The notes under the pieces are model-generated. The model searched no databases. It was not told where the DNA came from and was given only the letters and a program-made list of their open reading frames with translations. A stretch of 64,000 nt of DNA from Adiantum capillus-veneris (Eukaryota; Streptophyta; Polypodiopsida; Polypodiales; Pteridaceae). The stretch's first letter is position 1, and each line of letters begins with the position of its first letter. Below are positions 43,109-54,502 of the stretch, piece after piece. The position numbers and the translations under genes are program-made. Location: contig CM043946.1 of the NCBI GenBank assembly GCA_014529385.2, forward strand, positions 15,085,077-15,149,076, read 5' to 3'.

Positions 43109-43633
43109 ATGGCTTTCCCAAATTTTTTTGGGCGTAGTGGGGAAAATGCTGGGGATTTTTTGGATAACTTGGAGATGGCTTTCCTTGTCTCTGGGAGAGA
43201 TGACAAAGCATTGAAATTGAGAGCTTTTCCTTTGGTGCTCAAAGAAGAAGCTAGGTTATGGTTCCACGCTCTAGATCCAACCCAAAGAATTGATTGGGAG
43301 GGATTGAAGGCGGATTTCCTATGAAGATTTCAACGAGCCAATTCGGCAGAAGAACTATGGCAACGGCTTCTGGCCCTTCATCAAGTTGACCCTCATGGTT
43401 ATGCAACCTATGAGGAAGGTTTTCTGAAACTTTGGGGGAAATGGTCAGACTCACTAAACCCTGGTGAGCGAGCTCCCAATTGCCTCCAAAAGGATCTATT
43501 TATCTCAGGTTTGTACCCCTTGCTAAGGGAGAAGGTAAAGAGAAAATTTCCAAATGCTTTTGAAGATGCCTTAAGAATTGCTAGGGAAAAGAATAGAAAG
43601 ATTCTCTATCAAGCCCAAGCTCGCTAGCTAGCT
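43109..43633 (+). pseudogene. Element B gag, capsid part
   Basis: ATG 43109 (43106 is also possible) gives MAFPNFFGRSGENAGDFLDNLEMAF and the capsid block FPLVLKEEARLWFHALDPTQRIDW. A TGA at 43322-43324 and a TAG at 43625-43627 interrupt the frame, which otherwise runs into the gag-pol frame at 43634: RANSAEELWQRLLALHQVD, CLQKDLFISGLYPLLREKVKRKF and FEDALRIAREKNRK. Both stops are one C-to-T change from Arg or Gln codons. The capsid would form the particle; as read now no full-length Gag can be made without readthrough. Confidence 0.85.
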
Positions 43634-46204
43634 TTGGGAGGAAATATCACAACTATGGAAGCTTCTCACATACCTCCAAATGTGTCTAATGCACCAGACC
43701 TCAATAGAGGTCAACAAGAAGATATGCTCCAACAAATAAACAATCTCACAAACCAGCTAGAGGGGTTGAGAGTAAATCTTGTGCAGGGTGCAAGAGGGCC
43801 TATTGAGGGAAATGGTGGGAATCGGCCACCAATGCGACGTCAAGCAAGGGAAATGTTGTGTTACAATTGTGGGGAAAATGGCCACGGCATGTATAATTGT
43901 CCTCATCCCAGAAGATATGACTACCCTGTCAGAGGTCCTCGACAACAAGTAAGTCCTCCCCGTGCTAGAGCTCAAGCACAAGAGCAACCGCAACCTCAAA
44001 TTTTGCAGCCACATGTGAGCATCATAAGGATGGAGGAGGTCCTCAAGGGCAGAAGCAACCAGGAAGAAATAGCTAAAGGGAAGATGAAGATAGATGAAGT
44101 GGCTACAATGCCTATCAAACGTGTGCGTGTCCAAGATGAAGTAGGTAAAGAAACGAGCAAGGATGCAAGCAATGAAGCAAGTACATCTCGGGAAACTAAA
44201 GATGAAGCCAAGAAGAGAAAGACCCGTACTAGGTCTCAAATTGACATCTCTGATTTCCCTATGGGATCTCGGACACAACCTTATGACTTGACAGCTGATG
44301 TGAGTTCTCAAGGACCAAAGATTACTTGGCCACAACTACTTCATATCTCCCCAAAGCTTCGACGACAATGGTCAAAAATGGTGAGCACGAGGGCAAAGCG
44401 AAGTAAGCTAGTAAGTGTAATCAAAGCATATGGTCTCAAGGATATAGTGCCTTTGGTGGAGGCTCAAATCAAGGGACAACGGATTCCAAAAACTTACATT
44501 GACAGTGGAGCAGAGGTTTGTGTCATGACAAAAAAGCTAATGCATCAATTGGGTTTAGAGGTAATGGAATCATCAAACTTTAGGGCAAAAATGGCCAATA
44601 ATGTCTCTGTCACTTGTGTGGGTGTAGTGAAAGCTTTGAGAGTTTCTGTTTTTGGAATCACTACAGAGGTTGATGCTTATGTGATGCCAGTAAAGGGAGA
44701 AGGATACCCCCTTATTTTAGGAAGACCTTGGCTCATGGGTATAGGAGCTAGGCAAGATTGGGCAATAGGAGACTTGGAGTTGAGGCCTCGCATGGGTGGC
44801 CATAGTCGGAAGGTGGTTTATAACCTAAAGAATGGGCGACAAGAGAACCTTGAACTAGAGATGTCAGTTGATGAGTGGAGCTCAAGTGGATGCTCCTCAT
44901 CCATGGACGAGGAAGAGAGTTCAAGTGAAGAGAGTGATAGCAATCTCGAAGTCATGGGCGTCACCATAAAGGAAACTACCTCATTAGAAGACAACCCAAG
45001 GATCCAAATGGAGAATGTGTGGGATGCCAGCCTAGAGGAGATGTTATCCAAGGATATAAAGGAAGAAGAAAAGGAGGGTTATGTAAATGTTCTCAAGAAG
45101 AATGCATCATTGTTTATTTCTGATTACACTCACATTACAGGTGTCACTGCAGTGAAGCATCATATCCATCTAAAAGAAGGGAGCAAGCCAGTAGTACAAA
45201 AACTAAGAAGATTAGGAGTTGTGCAAAATGCACTGTTGTCTGAGGTGAAGAGACTCTTAGAATCAGGATTCATATACCCAGTAGAAGATTCAGAATGGGT
45301 CTCCCTAGTAGTGGTGAGGCCAAAGAAGAATGGTAAATGGCGAGTGTGCGTGGATTACAAGCCACTAAATGCTGCAACAAAGAGGGACCACTTCCCTCTC
45401 CCATTTCAAGATGAGATTCTAAATGAAGTAGCAGGCCATGAGAGATACACAGTGTGTGATGGCTACTCTGGCTACTTTCAAATACGCATTGCACAGGAGG
45501 ACCAGAAAAAGACTACTTTCATCACACCATGGGGATGTTTTGCATTTCGAGTCATGCCTTTTGGTCTCACCAACGCTCCAGCCACCTTTCAACGATTCAT
45601 GAACATGGTCTTCCAACCTTACTTTGGTAAGTCCATAAGGGTTTTCATAGATGAATTTTGTATTTACAGCTCCAAAAGTATGCATCTCGGCAAGATTGAT
45701 GAAGGATTTACTCGTTTAGCTAAGCTGGGTGGACAACTAAACAAGGACAAATGTCACATTGGGGAAAGCAAGGTTACACTATTAGGGCATGTAGTGTCCA
45801 TTGATGGAATCGAGGTAGATCTTGAAAAGATAGAAACATTGCTAAATCTACCTTCCCCAACTTCCATCAAACAATTAATCTCTTTCTTGCAAAAGCTAAG
45901 ATATTTGAGTAGATTCATACACTTACTCTCCCAAGTGATATTTCCTCTACAACAGCTGACTCGTCAAGAGACGCTTGTTTGGAGTGAAGAAAGTGATGGG
46001 CATTTTAGAGAGATTAAAAAAATGTTAGGGTCACTCCCTGTAATCCTCCAACCTTGTTGGGAAGAAGCATTCTTTGTAAACCCTAGTGTCGGAGAAGAGG
46101 CCATTGGTGTTGCCCTCCTACAAAAAGATCCAAAAACATCCTTTATGAGGCCTGTGTATTTTGCTAGCCGCCTCATGGAAAACACAGAGAAGTCCTCACC
46201 CTGA
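43634..46204 (+). pseudogene. Element B nucleocapsid, protease, reverse transcriptase
   Basis: This 856-codon frame continues gag. A CCHC knuckle (C-YN-C-GENG-H-GMYN-C) starts near 43859. The protease box is TYIDSGAEVCVMT (Asp at 44501-44503), followed by YPLILGRPWLMG. RT: SGFIYPVEDSEWVSLVVVRPKK, KWRVCVDYKPLNAATKRDHFPLP, FGLTNAPATFQRF. The catalytic box reads VFIDEFCIYS: GAT GAA at 45650-45655 gives Asp-Glu where Asp-Asp is required. The start of the first RNase H has FFVNPSVGEEAIG, with Asn in place of the first catalytic Asp. A one-base frameshift near 46195 ends the frame. Non-functional RT is expected. Confidence 0.9.
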
Positions 46205-48225
46205 TGGAACAGCTAGTGTTAGCTCTCATGTTTGCGGTAACCAAATTTCGGCCATACTTGCTGCCGAAGAGGTTTGTAATTATCACTGTGGAGGATATGT
46301 TTCCCTATGCACTACAACATATGGAAATCTCTGACAAAATAGCAAAGTGGGTGGTGCGACTTCAAGAGTTTGATTATACAATACAGGTTGAAAGAACAAC
46401 TCGAGCATGCTTAGCCGACATTTTAACAAACAAGTGCTATGAAAAAGTTTTCCATTTGAAGAGAAAGGAACTTCCACCACCTCCAGCTCCAGAGGCTTTG
46501 GTCAATGCTTATAGCCTCTACTTTGATGGAGCATACAAGAGAACCAAGGATAAGGCAACTGCAGGCATCGTGGTCTTATCCCCATTGGGAGAGAGGATCC
46601 ATGGTGAAGGGATCACTCTAGAAGATGTCCACTCCAACAATGAAGCAGAATATCATGCTCTGATTCATGGCATTTGTTGGTGCCTCGATAATTCAATTAA
46701 GAGATTAAACGCTTTTGGTGACTCCATGCTTTTGGTAAGGCAAATGCAAGGTACATGGGCTTGCAAAAATGCCCGTCTCTCTACTAAAATGAGAGAAGCC
46801 AAAGCTCTTATGAGGAGATTTAGGGAGGCACAAGTACATCATGTGCCAAGAGACCAGAACAAGGATGCAGACCACCTAGCATCATCAAAGTTAAATGAGT
46901 CAATAGTGGGAGCATTGGCCATCAAACTTCCACTTCAACAAGGCAAGGAGGACTTGGAGGATATTATGCACATTCTGGAGCAAGGAGAGGCTCCTAAACA
47001 CTTGAATGCAGGGGAAAGGCGATGGTTAGCTAGGAAGGCTACCAGGTATCGCATAGTAAATGATGACTTGTATTGTCTTGGTAAGGATGGTGTGCTTAGG
47101 AGAGTGCCTTTGAAGAGTGAAATTGAAGAGATTTTAAAAGCTTGTCACGATGATATGTGCGGAGGACACTTTGCACACGACGTCACTAGTAGAAAAGTTC
47201 TACAAGCTGGGTTTACTTGGCCAAGTCTTCATCGTGATGTCAAATACTGGTGTCAAACATGTGATGAATGTCAGAAAGCAGGACCACGACGGCTCATAGC
47301 TGAACCTCAGAACCCAATAAAGGTATATGGGTCCTTTGAGAAGTGGGGAATTGATGCCATAGGGCCTCTACCACGCACTCAGTCAGGTAAAGAGTACATC
47401 ATCATGGGAGTAGACTACATGACTAGATGGGTTGAGGCTATGCCGACCAATAGAATTACTGCTAAGGATGTGAGTCAGTTCATCTTTGACCACATCTGTT
47501 GCCGGTTTGGCACCCCTCTTGAAATACTATCTGATAGAGAACCAGGGTTTAGAGCAGACTTGGTAGGAGAACTCATGAAGAAGCTAAATATTCAGCATCA
47601 ACACTCTACTCCTTACTACCCTCAGTGCAATGGTTTGGTGGAAAAGGTAAATGGAATCATTTGCAAAATTCTCACCAAACAGGTACATGCCAGGCGCCAA
47701 GATTGGGACAAACACCTGAATGGAGCTCTATGGGCCTATAGAACCTCCTTCAAAACCACATTAGGGTACACACCCTTTCATTTGGTTTATGGAAAGGAGG
47801 CGCTTTTGCCCATTGAAGTGAAGTTAACAAGTCTTCGAATATTGGGTAGCCAGGTAGGCTCTCAAAAGGAGAAAGTACATCAAAGGATCATGGATTTAGA
47901 GAGGCTGCAATTGGATCGTGAAGAAGCCATCAACCACTATTCTCAAGAAGCAGAGAAGCGCAGAGAAAAGTTCAACAAAAAGCTAGAATCCAAAGACATC
48001 AAAAAGGGATCTCTGGTGCTTCGATATGACAATCGCTTCGACACTCGTAAGGATGGAAAGTTTCTTTTCCGATGGGAAGGCCCGTTCTTGGTCACCAAAA
48101 AGTTCAAAAATGGCTCTTACAGACTTCAAGACATTGATGGTAAAGTGCACAAGACCAGGACAAATGGATGGCGTCTAAAGCCTTATCACATCCGCATAAG
48201 GTCAGCTCAAGATCAAAGAAAGTAG
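46204..48225 (+). pseudogene. Element B second RNase H and integrase
   Basis: Continues RNase H 1 after the frameshift (LALMFAVTKFRPYLLPKRFVII). RNase H 2 (archaeal type, as in Tat elements) follows: SLYFDGAYKRTKD, HSNNEAEYHALIHG, FGDSMLLVRQM and DQNKDADHLAS, with D, E, D and D all present. Integrase: HDDMCGGHFAHD and CQTCDECQKAG form the HHCC finger; WGIDAIGPL, ILSDREPGF and PQCNGLVEKVNG give D, D and E; WEGPFLVTKKF is the GPF module. It ends at TAG 48223-48225, about 40 bases before the 3' LTR. The ATG at 46204 is not the true start. The integrase itself looks intact. Confidence 0.9.
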
Positions 48226-48250
48226 GCTAGAGGCATAAATACCCCTAGCC

Positions 48251-48266
48251 AGGTTTGGGGGGGCTA
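48251..48266 (+). other. Element B polypurine tract
   Basis: AGGTTTGGGGGGGCTA just before the 3' LTR. Confidence 0.6.
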
Positions 48267-49555
48267 TGATCCGAGCCTATCACAAATTTTTGTTTATTAT
48301 ATTTTATTGGTTTTCCTTGCTTCTAGAGGTTTACAATAAAAGAAAGAGTGAGAACAACCTCTTGGAAAAATTAAAAAAAATATATTTGATAGGAATTTTT
48401 TCTTGACTAGTTCACCGGAGGTGAAAGGTAGAGGGAGAACCTAGTGGTAAAGGGAAGGGAAAATATGTAAATGTGAAAAGAAAAGATATGATGTGGTTGT
48501 GGAGCCATGCACCCATGATTCAAGGGTCATGAGTGGCTCATATCATCATGGCTTTGGAGCCATATGATGATTCAAACAAATGGGACCCAAGTGGAAGACT
48601 TGGTAAAGAAAGGAACCAGACACATGATTTTGCTGAATTTCTAAACAATACTTCCACTCCGATCCAAGAAAAGTTGTCTTCATCAAAGTTGTAGCTGATG
48701 AGCTGGAAATTCTGGCCATACTTTTTTTATAATTTTTGCATCTACGGTCTAGGAGATATGGCCAAAATGGCGGACACCAGTTTTTTCAACTGTGGTGGAG
48801 ACCACCCCCTCTACCTTTACACACACACACCCTTCCTTTTCCACATTGAGACCTTCTCTAAAAATCAGCCATTAGTCTTCTCACCCTCCTCTCCTTCCTC
48901 CTCTCTCTCAACCTCAAAAACCCATCAAAATTCCTCTTCTAATCACCTCTCAAGTCATGCTTAATCTTGTTGTAATTCATAAGTTCTCATTCAACCCCTT
49001 CTATTATTACTAGATATGTATTGATTTTATGTAGATTCTTTACATTTTAAAATAAGGAAGCTCTTGGACTCAAGCTATGGAGGAAGGAGTGAAGACAACA
49101 CAAGTGATGATGGAGCTAATTGGTCAACAAATCACTTGGAAGGAGCTTCTTCATTGGTTGAATGTCCCTAATCAAGCTTCATTTGTACAAATTACACTTG
49201 GATCTTAACCTCACTCCTAATCACTCTCTTTCCTATATAAAGAGGCCTTCCCCTTTGTAATTTTAAGCCTCCCTCAGCCCCATTGAGTCTTTGTATCACT
49301 CACCATGAGCCCATAAGCTCATTCATTCACTCTATTCTTGCACATTCTAGAGTGCAAATTGTTTCATGCTAGTAATCTCTCCTTCTCTTACTTATGTTAA
49401 TTAAGAGAAATCTTGTATATATGTGTGAGAGTGCTTGATGTGATCTTGGCTAATCCTTGAGTGGTTGTTTGGTAATCTACATGCTATTTGTGTTGGGAGT
49501 GTTTGAAGTCATCCATTCCTTGTACACACACTAAGGTTAATGCTTCATTCATAGT

Positions 49556-49625
<70 letters not shown>

Positions 49626-49740
49626 TGTAGCGGTCCTAGCCCACGCTTCCAAGACTAGGTGGTGCCCTTATCTCATTTCCCTTGTGGCGCAATGGAGTTT
49701 GTTTTGGTGTAGAGGCCGCCATTCCAAATTTCCTTCATCA
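48267..49740 (+). repeat. Element B 3' LTR
   Basis: 1474 bp, near-identical to 40595-42066, including the (CT)n run at 49557-49621. Confidence 0.95.
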
Positions 49741-49744
49741 GCGT

Positions 49745-50876
49745 TGTCAGGAGTTTTTTAGAGCAAGGAATTGCGCATATGTACATACACATGCATGGTG
49801 CATCAAATAAGGAATTGCCCATTTTCCAGAGCCAGGTGGTTACGTGGGGCCCACATGTTTACAGGTAGGACAGCATGTACATAGTGCAGCGATTTTCACT
49901 ATTATCAATACTAGTGTGTTTTTTCTACAATAAGGAGGAGTTGGTAGCGCGTAAAACTTCTCGAGGAAGCTATCCGCGGGCCGACGACGTGAGGTCAGCA
50001 GGTGCGTCAGATGGCATCTAGTGGCATCAGGAGGGCGAACGAGGTCAATATTTGCACGCGGATGAGGACGGACACAACGTGGGTGTTTTCTTGTGAGAGT
50101 TATGCACAAAGGTCATCATTAGGACCACTTTTTGGGGCCACTTCACGTGGTGGCGAGATGCATTATTGCAAAAAAGCTGAATGGCAGGTGTGCGAATGAT
50201 GCAAAAAGGTGACAACTATGCACTGCGAGGTCAGTTCGGGGTCCGTTTGAGGTCATCGAAAAGGCCAAGGGTTCCCAAGTAATAAAGCTAAGTGTGGGAA
50301 CTGAAAAAATAGAGAGAAGACCAGAAAAAACGTGGAGAAAAGAAGAGGAACAGCCGCAGGTGTGTTTTTGCTCATTTTGGAGCCTGTTTTGGCCGTAAAC
50401 TGCTCATCCTAGGTCGGATTTGAGCACTTTGACATTGTAGACTAGGGTTTTGGGCCGTTCCGGACATGATGGCGCTGTCCATTTTGCCAAATTCCTCACT
50501 CTTTTCCTGCTTTTTTTCTGTGTAAGTTTCTCCTATGAGCGAAGTTTCTGCTCTAGTTTGTGATTGTATTTGGCTTATTTTACCCATATTGTGTGAGCTA
50601 TTTGCCCCATTGGTGTTGGCCCAAGCTCAATTGTATCTAAACATCAGAAATTCTCCTCTTTTGAGATGAGTTTTTTGGGTGTGTGTGTGTGTGTGCGTGT
50701 CTGTGTGGAGTGGGCAAGTGGATAGTCTCTCTCCTCTCACTCCAGAAGTGTGTTCCCTGTCTCGGCTAGTTGTGTTGTCTAAGCCGAGTGGTGCCCCATA
50801 GTGTGTGTGTGTATCTTCCCAAGAGTGTGTGTCGGGTCGTTATAGAGGCGCTGTGTGTGTTTTCATCCCGCTCACA
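49745..50876 (+). repeat. Element C 5' LTR
   Basis: About 1132 bp; the end at CTCACA is inferred from the primer site 6 bases later. A (GT)n run lies near 50680-50700. Confidence 0.85.
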
Positions 50877-50882
50877 TTCTTT

Positions 50883-50900
50883 TGGCGCCCCCACGGAGGA
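50883..50900 (+). other. Element C primer-binding site (putative)
   Basis: TGGCGCCCCCACGGAGGA; near-identical to the sites in B and E1. Confidence 0.65.
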
Positions 50901-51409
50901 TCTTCTTCGAGTACCTTCTGCTTCGAGCTTTGAGCTTCGAGCTTCGGGATTACAGATTGCAGGTTGCAGATTACAGGTTACAGGAATAGGTACAGGTACA
51001 GGTACAGGTGATTCACATAGGTACAGGTAGCTGGAGTACAGTGATATACTAGCAGTGATGTCACTTGTAGTTGTTGTGGGTATGCATCACTTGGCGCCTG
51101 TTTGAGCGCATTGTCTGCTGGATTGTACGTTACTTGTGGAAACTTCCATTGTACGCATTTGTGGAGCCATACTTGGTTGTATTTGGCAGTCCCAGCCATT
51201 TCTGAGACTTGGTCTAGAAGATAGTCATTTCTGAGACTTGACTATACGCGATTTGCATTAGCCTTCGTGTGAGGGTCGATAGTGTGAGGTTTTTATTGAG
51301 CTGGGGGATTCTCAAATGTGGAGATTCTTTCGGTGATACAGGTAGCTGGAGCACCCTTTTCGTGACCTCGCCATAGGCTATGTACTAGTGAGTCCTACTT
51401 GATGCTCGG
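50901..51409. other. Element C leader, left part
   Basis: No gene. It holds short tandem motifs: GCTTCGAG copies at 50921-50948, ATTACAG/ATTGCAG copies at 50949-50981, GGTACA copies at 50988-51028 and a doubled CATTTCTGAGACTTG at 51199-51241. These may be replication-slippage products. Confidence 0.7.
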
Positions 51410-51414
51410 GTTCT
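51410..51414. repeat. Element D target duplication GTTCT, left
   Basis: GTTCT here and at 56982-56986 flank element D. Confidence 0.9.
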
Positions 51415-51498
51415 TGTTAGGAAATAAGACGTAGCTAAATAGATAATTGAGTAGATTACTTAATGGAGAGAGACAGATTTATATACACGAGATTATAG

Positions 51499-51533
<35 letters not shown>

Positions 51534-52141
51534 CACGATATACGTGGTTCACCCAATGTGGGCTACGTCCACGGGAAAGCAGCCATTCAATGGCTTTAGT
51601 ACTTCAAAACAAGAAGTAGTTTACAAAGGGATTATACCCTTAATGGAGCTCCCGCCTTGCTTCACTCTCACCACCTCACACTCCCCTTGTTGCATCAACT
51701 TCACACTATGAAATGTGTATAGAAATGGCCTCCTTTTATAGGCCAAAAGGGCTGCCCTCTCTTATGAGAGACAGCCATGTGTAGCCGCCCTTGTGCGAAT
51801 AAGTCCAAATCGGACCCTCCAATCCGGCCATGTGTGGCCGCCCTTGAGAAGACAAGTCCGCTTTTGAATTCGGCCACCGGCCATTGACTTCCGACCACTT
51901 TCCGGCCGACGTCCGGCCATAATATTCCGAGGAAAAAGAATATTCCGGCGAAAATAAAAGTCTCGAGGGCCTCCGCCCCCGAGGCCTTTAAAGTTGCCCC
52001 TAATTCTTGTCCGTGAAAATTTTGGTTTACGGTGAGTGATTTTCCTTTACGCACGATGGCTTCTCCTCATAATGGGGGCCTTACAAATGTGCGCTTTTAC
52101 CACAAAAAATTACAAGGATAAATCAGGCTCCATACTTAACA
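51415..52141 (-). repeat. Element D 3' LTR (in its own sense)
   Basis: 727 bp with (GA)n at 51501-51528. On the minus strand a TATA-like CCTATAAAAGG lies near 51732-51743. Confidence 0.95.
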
Positions 52142-52156
52142 ATCTCCCACTTGGAG
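52142..52156 (-). other. Element D polypurine tract
   Basis: CAAGTGGGAGAT on the minus strand, directly before the LTR; typical of copia elements. Confidence 0.8.
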
Positions 52157-52201
52157 ACTGATCTCCAAACCAAACCTGTGACTGCTTTCCATTCTGGCTT
52201 C

Positions 52202-54496
52202 TTATCCTTGAATGCCGATTGAAGATGAGCAAAAGCTCAACTTCTCCTTGTTGACCACCTTTGTAAACATGTCTGCAGGATTTTCACTTGTATGCACCTT
52301 TTCTAGCTTTAGCTGTCCCTCTTCCAAAAGAGTGCGTATGAAGTGATATCTCACCTCAATGTGCTTTGTCCTTGAATGAAAGGCTGAGTTCTTTGCAAGA
52401 TGGATAGCGCTTTGGCTATTACTGTACAAGACACAATTGTCTTGTTTGAATCCAAGCTCTTCTAAGAATCTGTGAAGCCACAGAATTTCTTTGCTTGCCT
52501 CCGTCATTGCTACATACTCTGCTTCCGTGATAGAAAGTGAAACCACTTTCTGCAGCTTTGAAGCCCAGGTTACTGCTGTGCCTCCAACCGTGAACACATA
52601 GCCAGTAGTGCTCCTTTGAGTATCTTTGTCACCTGCCATATCTGCATCAGCATACCCTTCTAGAAAAATATCAGTTCCTCCAAAATACAAAGCATTTGTT
52701 GTTGTCTCTTTTAGATACCTAAGTATCCACTTCACAGCTTGCCAATGCTCTTTACCTGGGTTGTCCATGAGCCTACTCACAACTCCCACTGCATGTGCAA
52801 TGTCTGGCCTTGTCCAGACCATAGCATACATTAGAGAACCTACCGCTGCAGCATATGGAACTTTAGACATATAGGCTATCTCATCTTGTTTCTTTGGACA
52901 CATATCCTTCGTTAGTTTAAAATGACCAGCCAAAGGTGTAGAAACTGGTTTTGCATTTTTCATTGCAAACCTTTCTAGTACCTTCTTGATGTAATCTTCT
53001 TGAGATAGCTTTATTGTCTTCTTCGTCCTGTCCCTTGATATTTTCATACCAAGTATCCTCTTTGCATCACCTAAATCTTTCATTGAAAAAGATTTGGACA
53101 GCTCCTCTTTTAGGTCTTTGATGTCTTGCATGTTAGCACTTGCAATCAACATGTCAACAACATACAACATTAGGATGATGAATTTCCCATCTCCCAAATT
53201 CTTCGCGTAGACGCAGTGATCCGAGTTGCATCTTGTGAATCCATGATCCAACATCCATCGATCAAACTTCAAGTACCATTGTCTTGATGTTTGCTTTAAA
53301 CCATACAAGCTCTTCTTTAATCTGCAAACCATTTTCTCCTTACCTTTTACTTCATACCCCTTTGGTTGAAGCATGTAGATTTCCTCCTCTAAGTCACCGT
53401 GAGGGAATGCCGTATTTACATCCATTTGCTCGAGATTTAGATCATGAGCAGCCACAAGGCTTAAGACAAGCCTAATTGAGTTCATTTTTACAACAGGAGA
53501 AAATATTTCATTGAAGTCAATACCTTTCTTTTGAGAAAAACCTTTTACCACAAGCCTAGACTTGTACCTTTTCTTCCCACCTTCTTCTTCCTTTAGCTTG
53601 TACACCCATTTGTTTTGAAGTGCCCGCTTACCTTTAGGCAGCTCAACCAACTCCCATGTTTGGTTGCGATGTAGTGAGTCCATCTCCACTTGCATGCTCT
53701 TCGTCCATTCTTCTTTGGATTCATGTTGCATAGCTTCTTCATATGATTCCGGCTCTCCAGAATCTGAGATCAAGAGATGGTTGAAGGAAGGAACAAACCT
53801 TTTTGGAGGTCTACTTGCTCTTGTAGATCTTCGGGGAATAGGTTGAGGCTCCTCATTTGGTTGACGTTGTTGCACATTGTCACCGTTTGCAGTCCTTGAG
53901 TCTTCACCGTCCTCAAGCTCCATGTACTCATCACCTGTTTCTTTTGTTTGTTTTCTTTCCAAGTAATCTTTGTACATATTTTGTTCGTTAAAAATTACAT
54001 CCCTACTCCTTAAGATTTTACCATCTTCAGGATTCCATAGGCGATACCCAAAGTCTCCTTCTCCATAGCCAATGAAGAAACACTTTTTGGACTTTGCATC
54101 TAACTTTGATCTTAGGCTTCTATCTATGTGCATGAAAGCCTCACACCCAAACACTTTGAGAAATGCATAATTCACCGGTTTACCTGTCCATGCCTCTTCT
54201 GGAACTCCCCCATCCAATGCCGTTGAGGGTGACCGATTGATTAAGTACACAGACGTACTTACAGCTTCCGCCCAAAGCTCAAGCGGTAGGCCTGCATGTA
54301 GCCGCATGCTTCGTGCTCGTTCCATGATTGTCCTGTTCATCCTTTCCGAAATCCCATTTTGTTGAGGTGTCCTTGGGGTTGTCCTTTGCCTCCGAATGCC
54401 ATTGCTAGCACAAAAGCTTTCAAAAGCTTGGCTGCAATATTCGCCTCCATTGTCGGATCTGAGGCATTTAACCTTGGTACCTGTTTCATTCTCCAC
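52202..54496 (-). pseudogene. Element D integrase (part), reverse transcriptase and RNase H
   Basis: A long frame of 764 codons. Integrase: CLRSDNGGEYCSQ and PQQNGISERMNR give the second D and E; FGCEAFMHI and CFFIGYGEGDFGY follow. RT: WVYKLKEEEGGKKRYKSRLV, MDVNTAFPHGDLEEEIYM and KSLYGLKQTSRQWY are standard RVT_2 blocks. The catalytic box is LYVVDMLIAS, with Val (53156-53158) in place of the first Asp of YVDD. RNase H: GYADADMAGDKDTQRSTTGY, SITEAEYVAM, YSNSQSAIHLAKN and RTKHIEVRYHFI keep the key residues. It ends at 52202, 60 bases before the LTR. The ATG at 54496 is internal; the true polyprotein starts in gag. Confidence 0.93.
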
Positions 54497-54502
54497 AAAG
54501 GC

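Larger units (their letters stand above)
40595..49740 (+). mobile_element. Ty3/Tat-type LTR retrotransposon B
   Basis: LTRs 40595-42066 and 48267-49740 begin TGATCCGAGCC and end at TCA, about 1.47 kb each, differing at fewer than about ten sites by eye. A primer site follows at 42072; leader ORFs, gag, protease, RT, degenerate RNase H, a second (archaeal-type) RNase H and integrase are on the plus strand. Two stops in gag, one frameshift at about 46195 and an altered RT box (FIDE) show it is defective despite its youth. The target duplication is unclear (GCCT left, GCGT right); the right end abuts element C after 4 bases. Confidence 0.93.

Noticed and set aside
50002-50199. 65-codon ORF repeated at 63150
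   Set aside because: Lies inside the two LTRs of element C; a shared LTR sequence without recognisable protein features.
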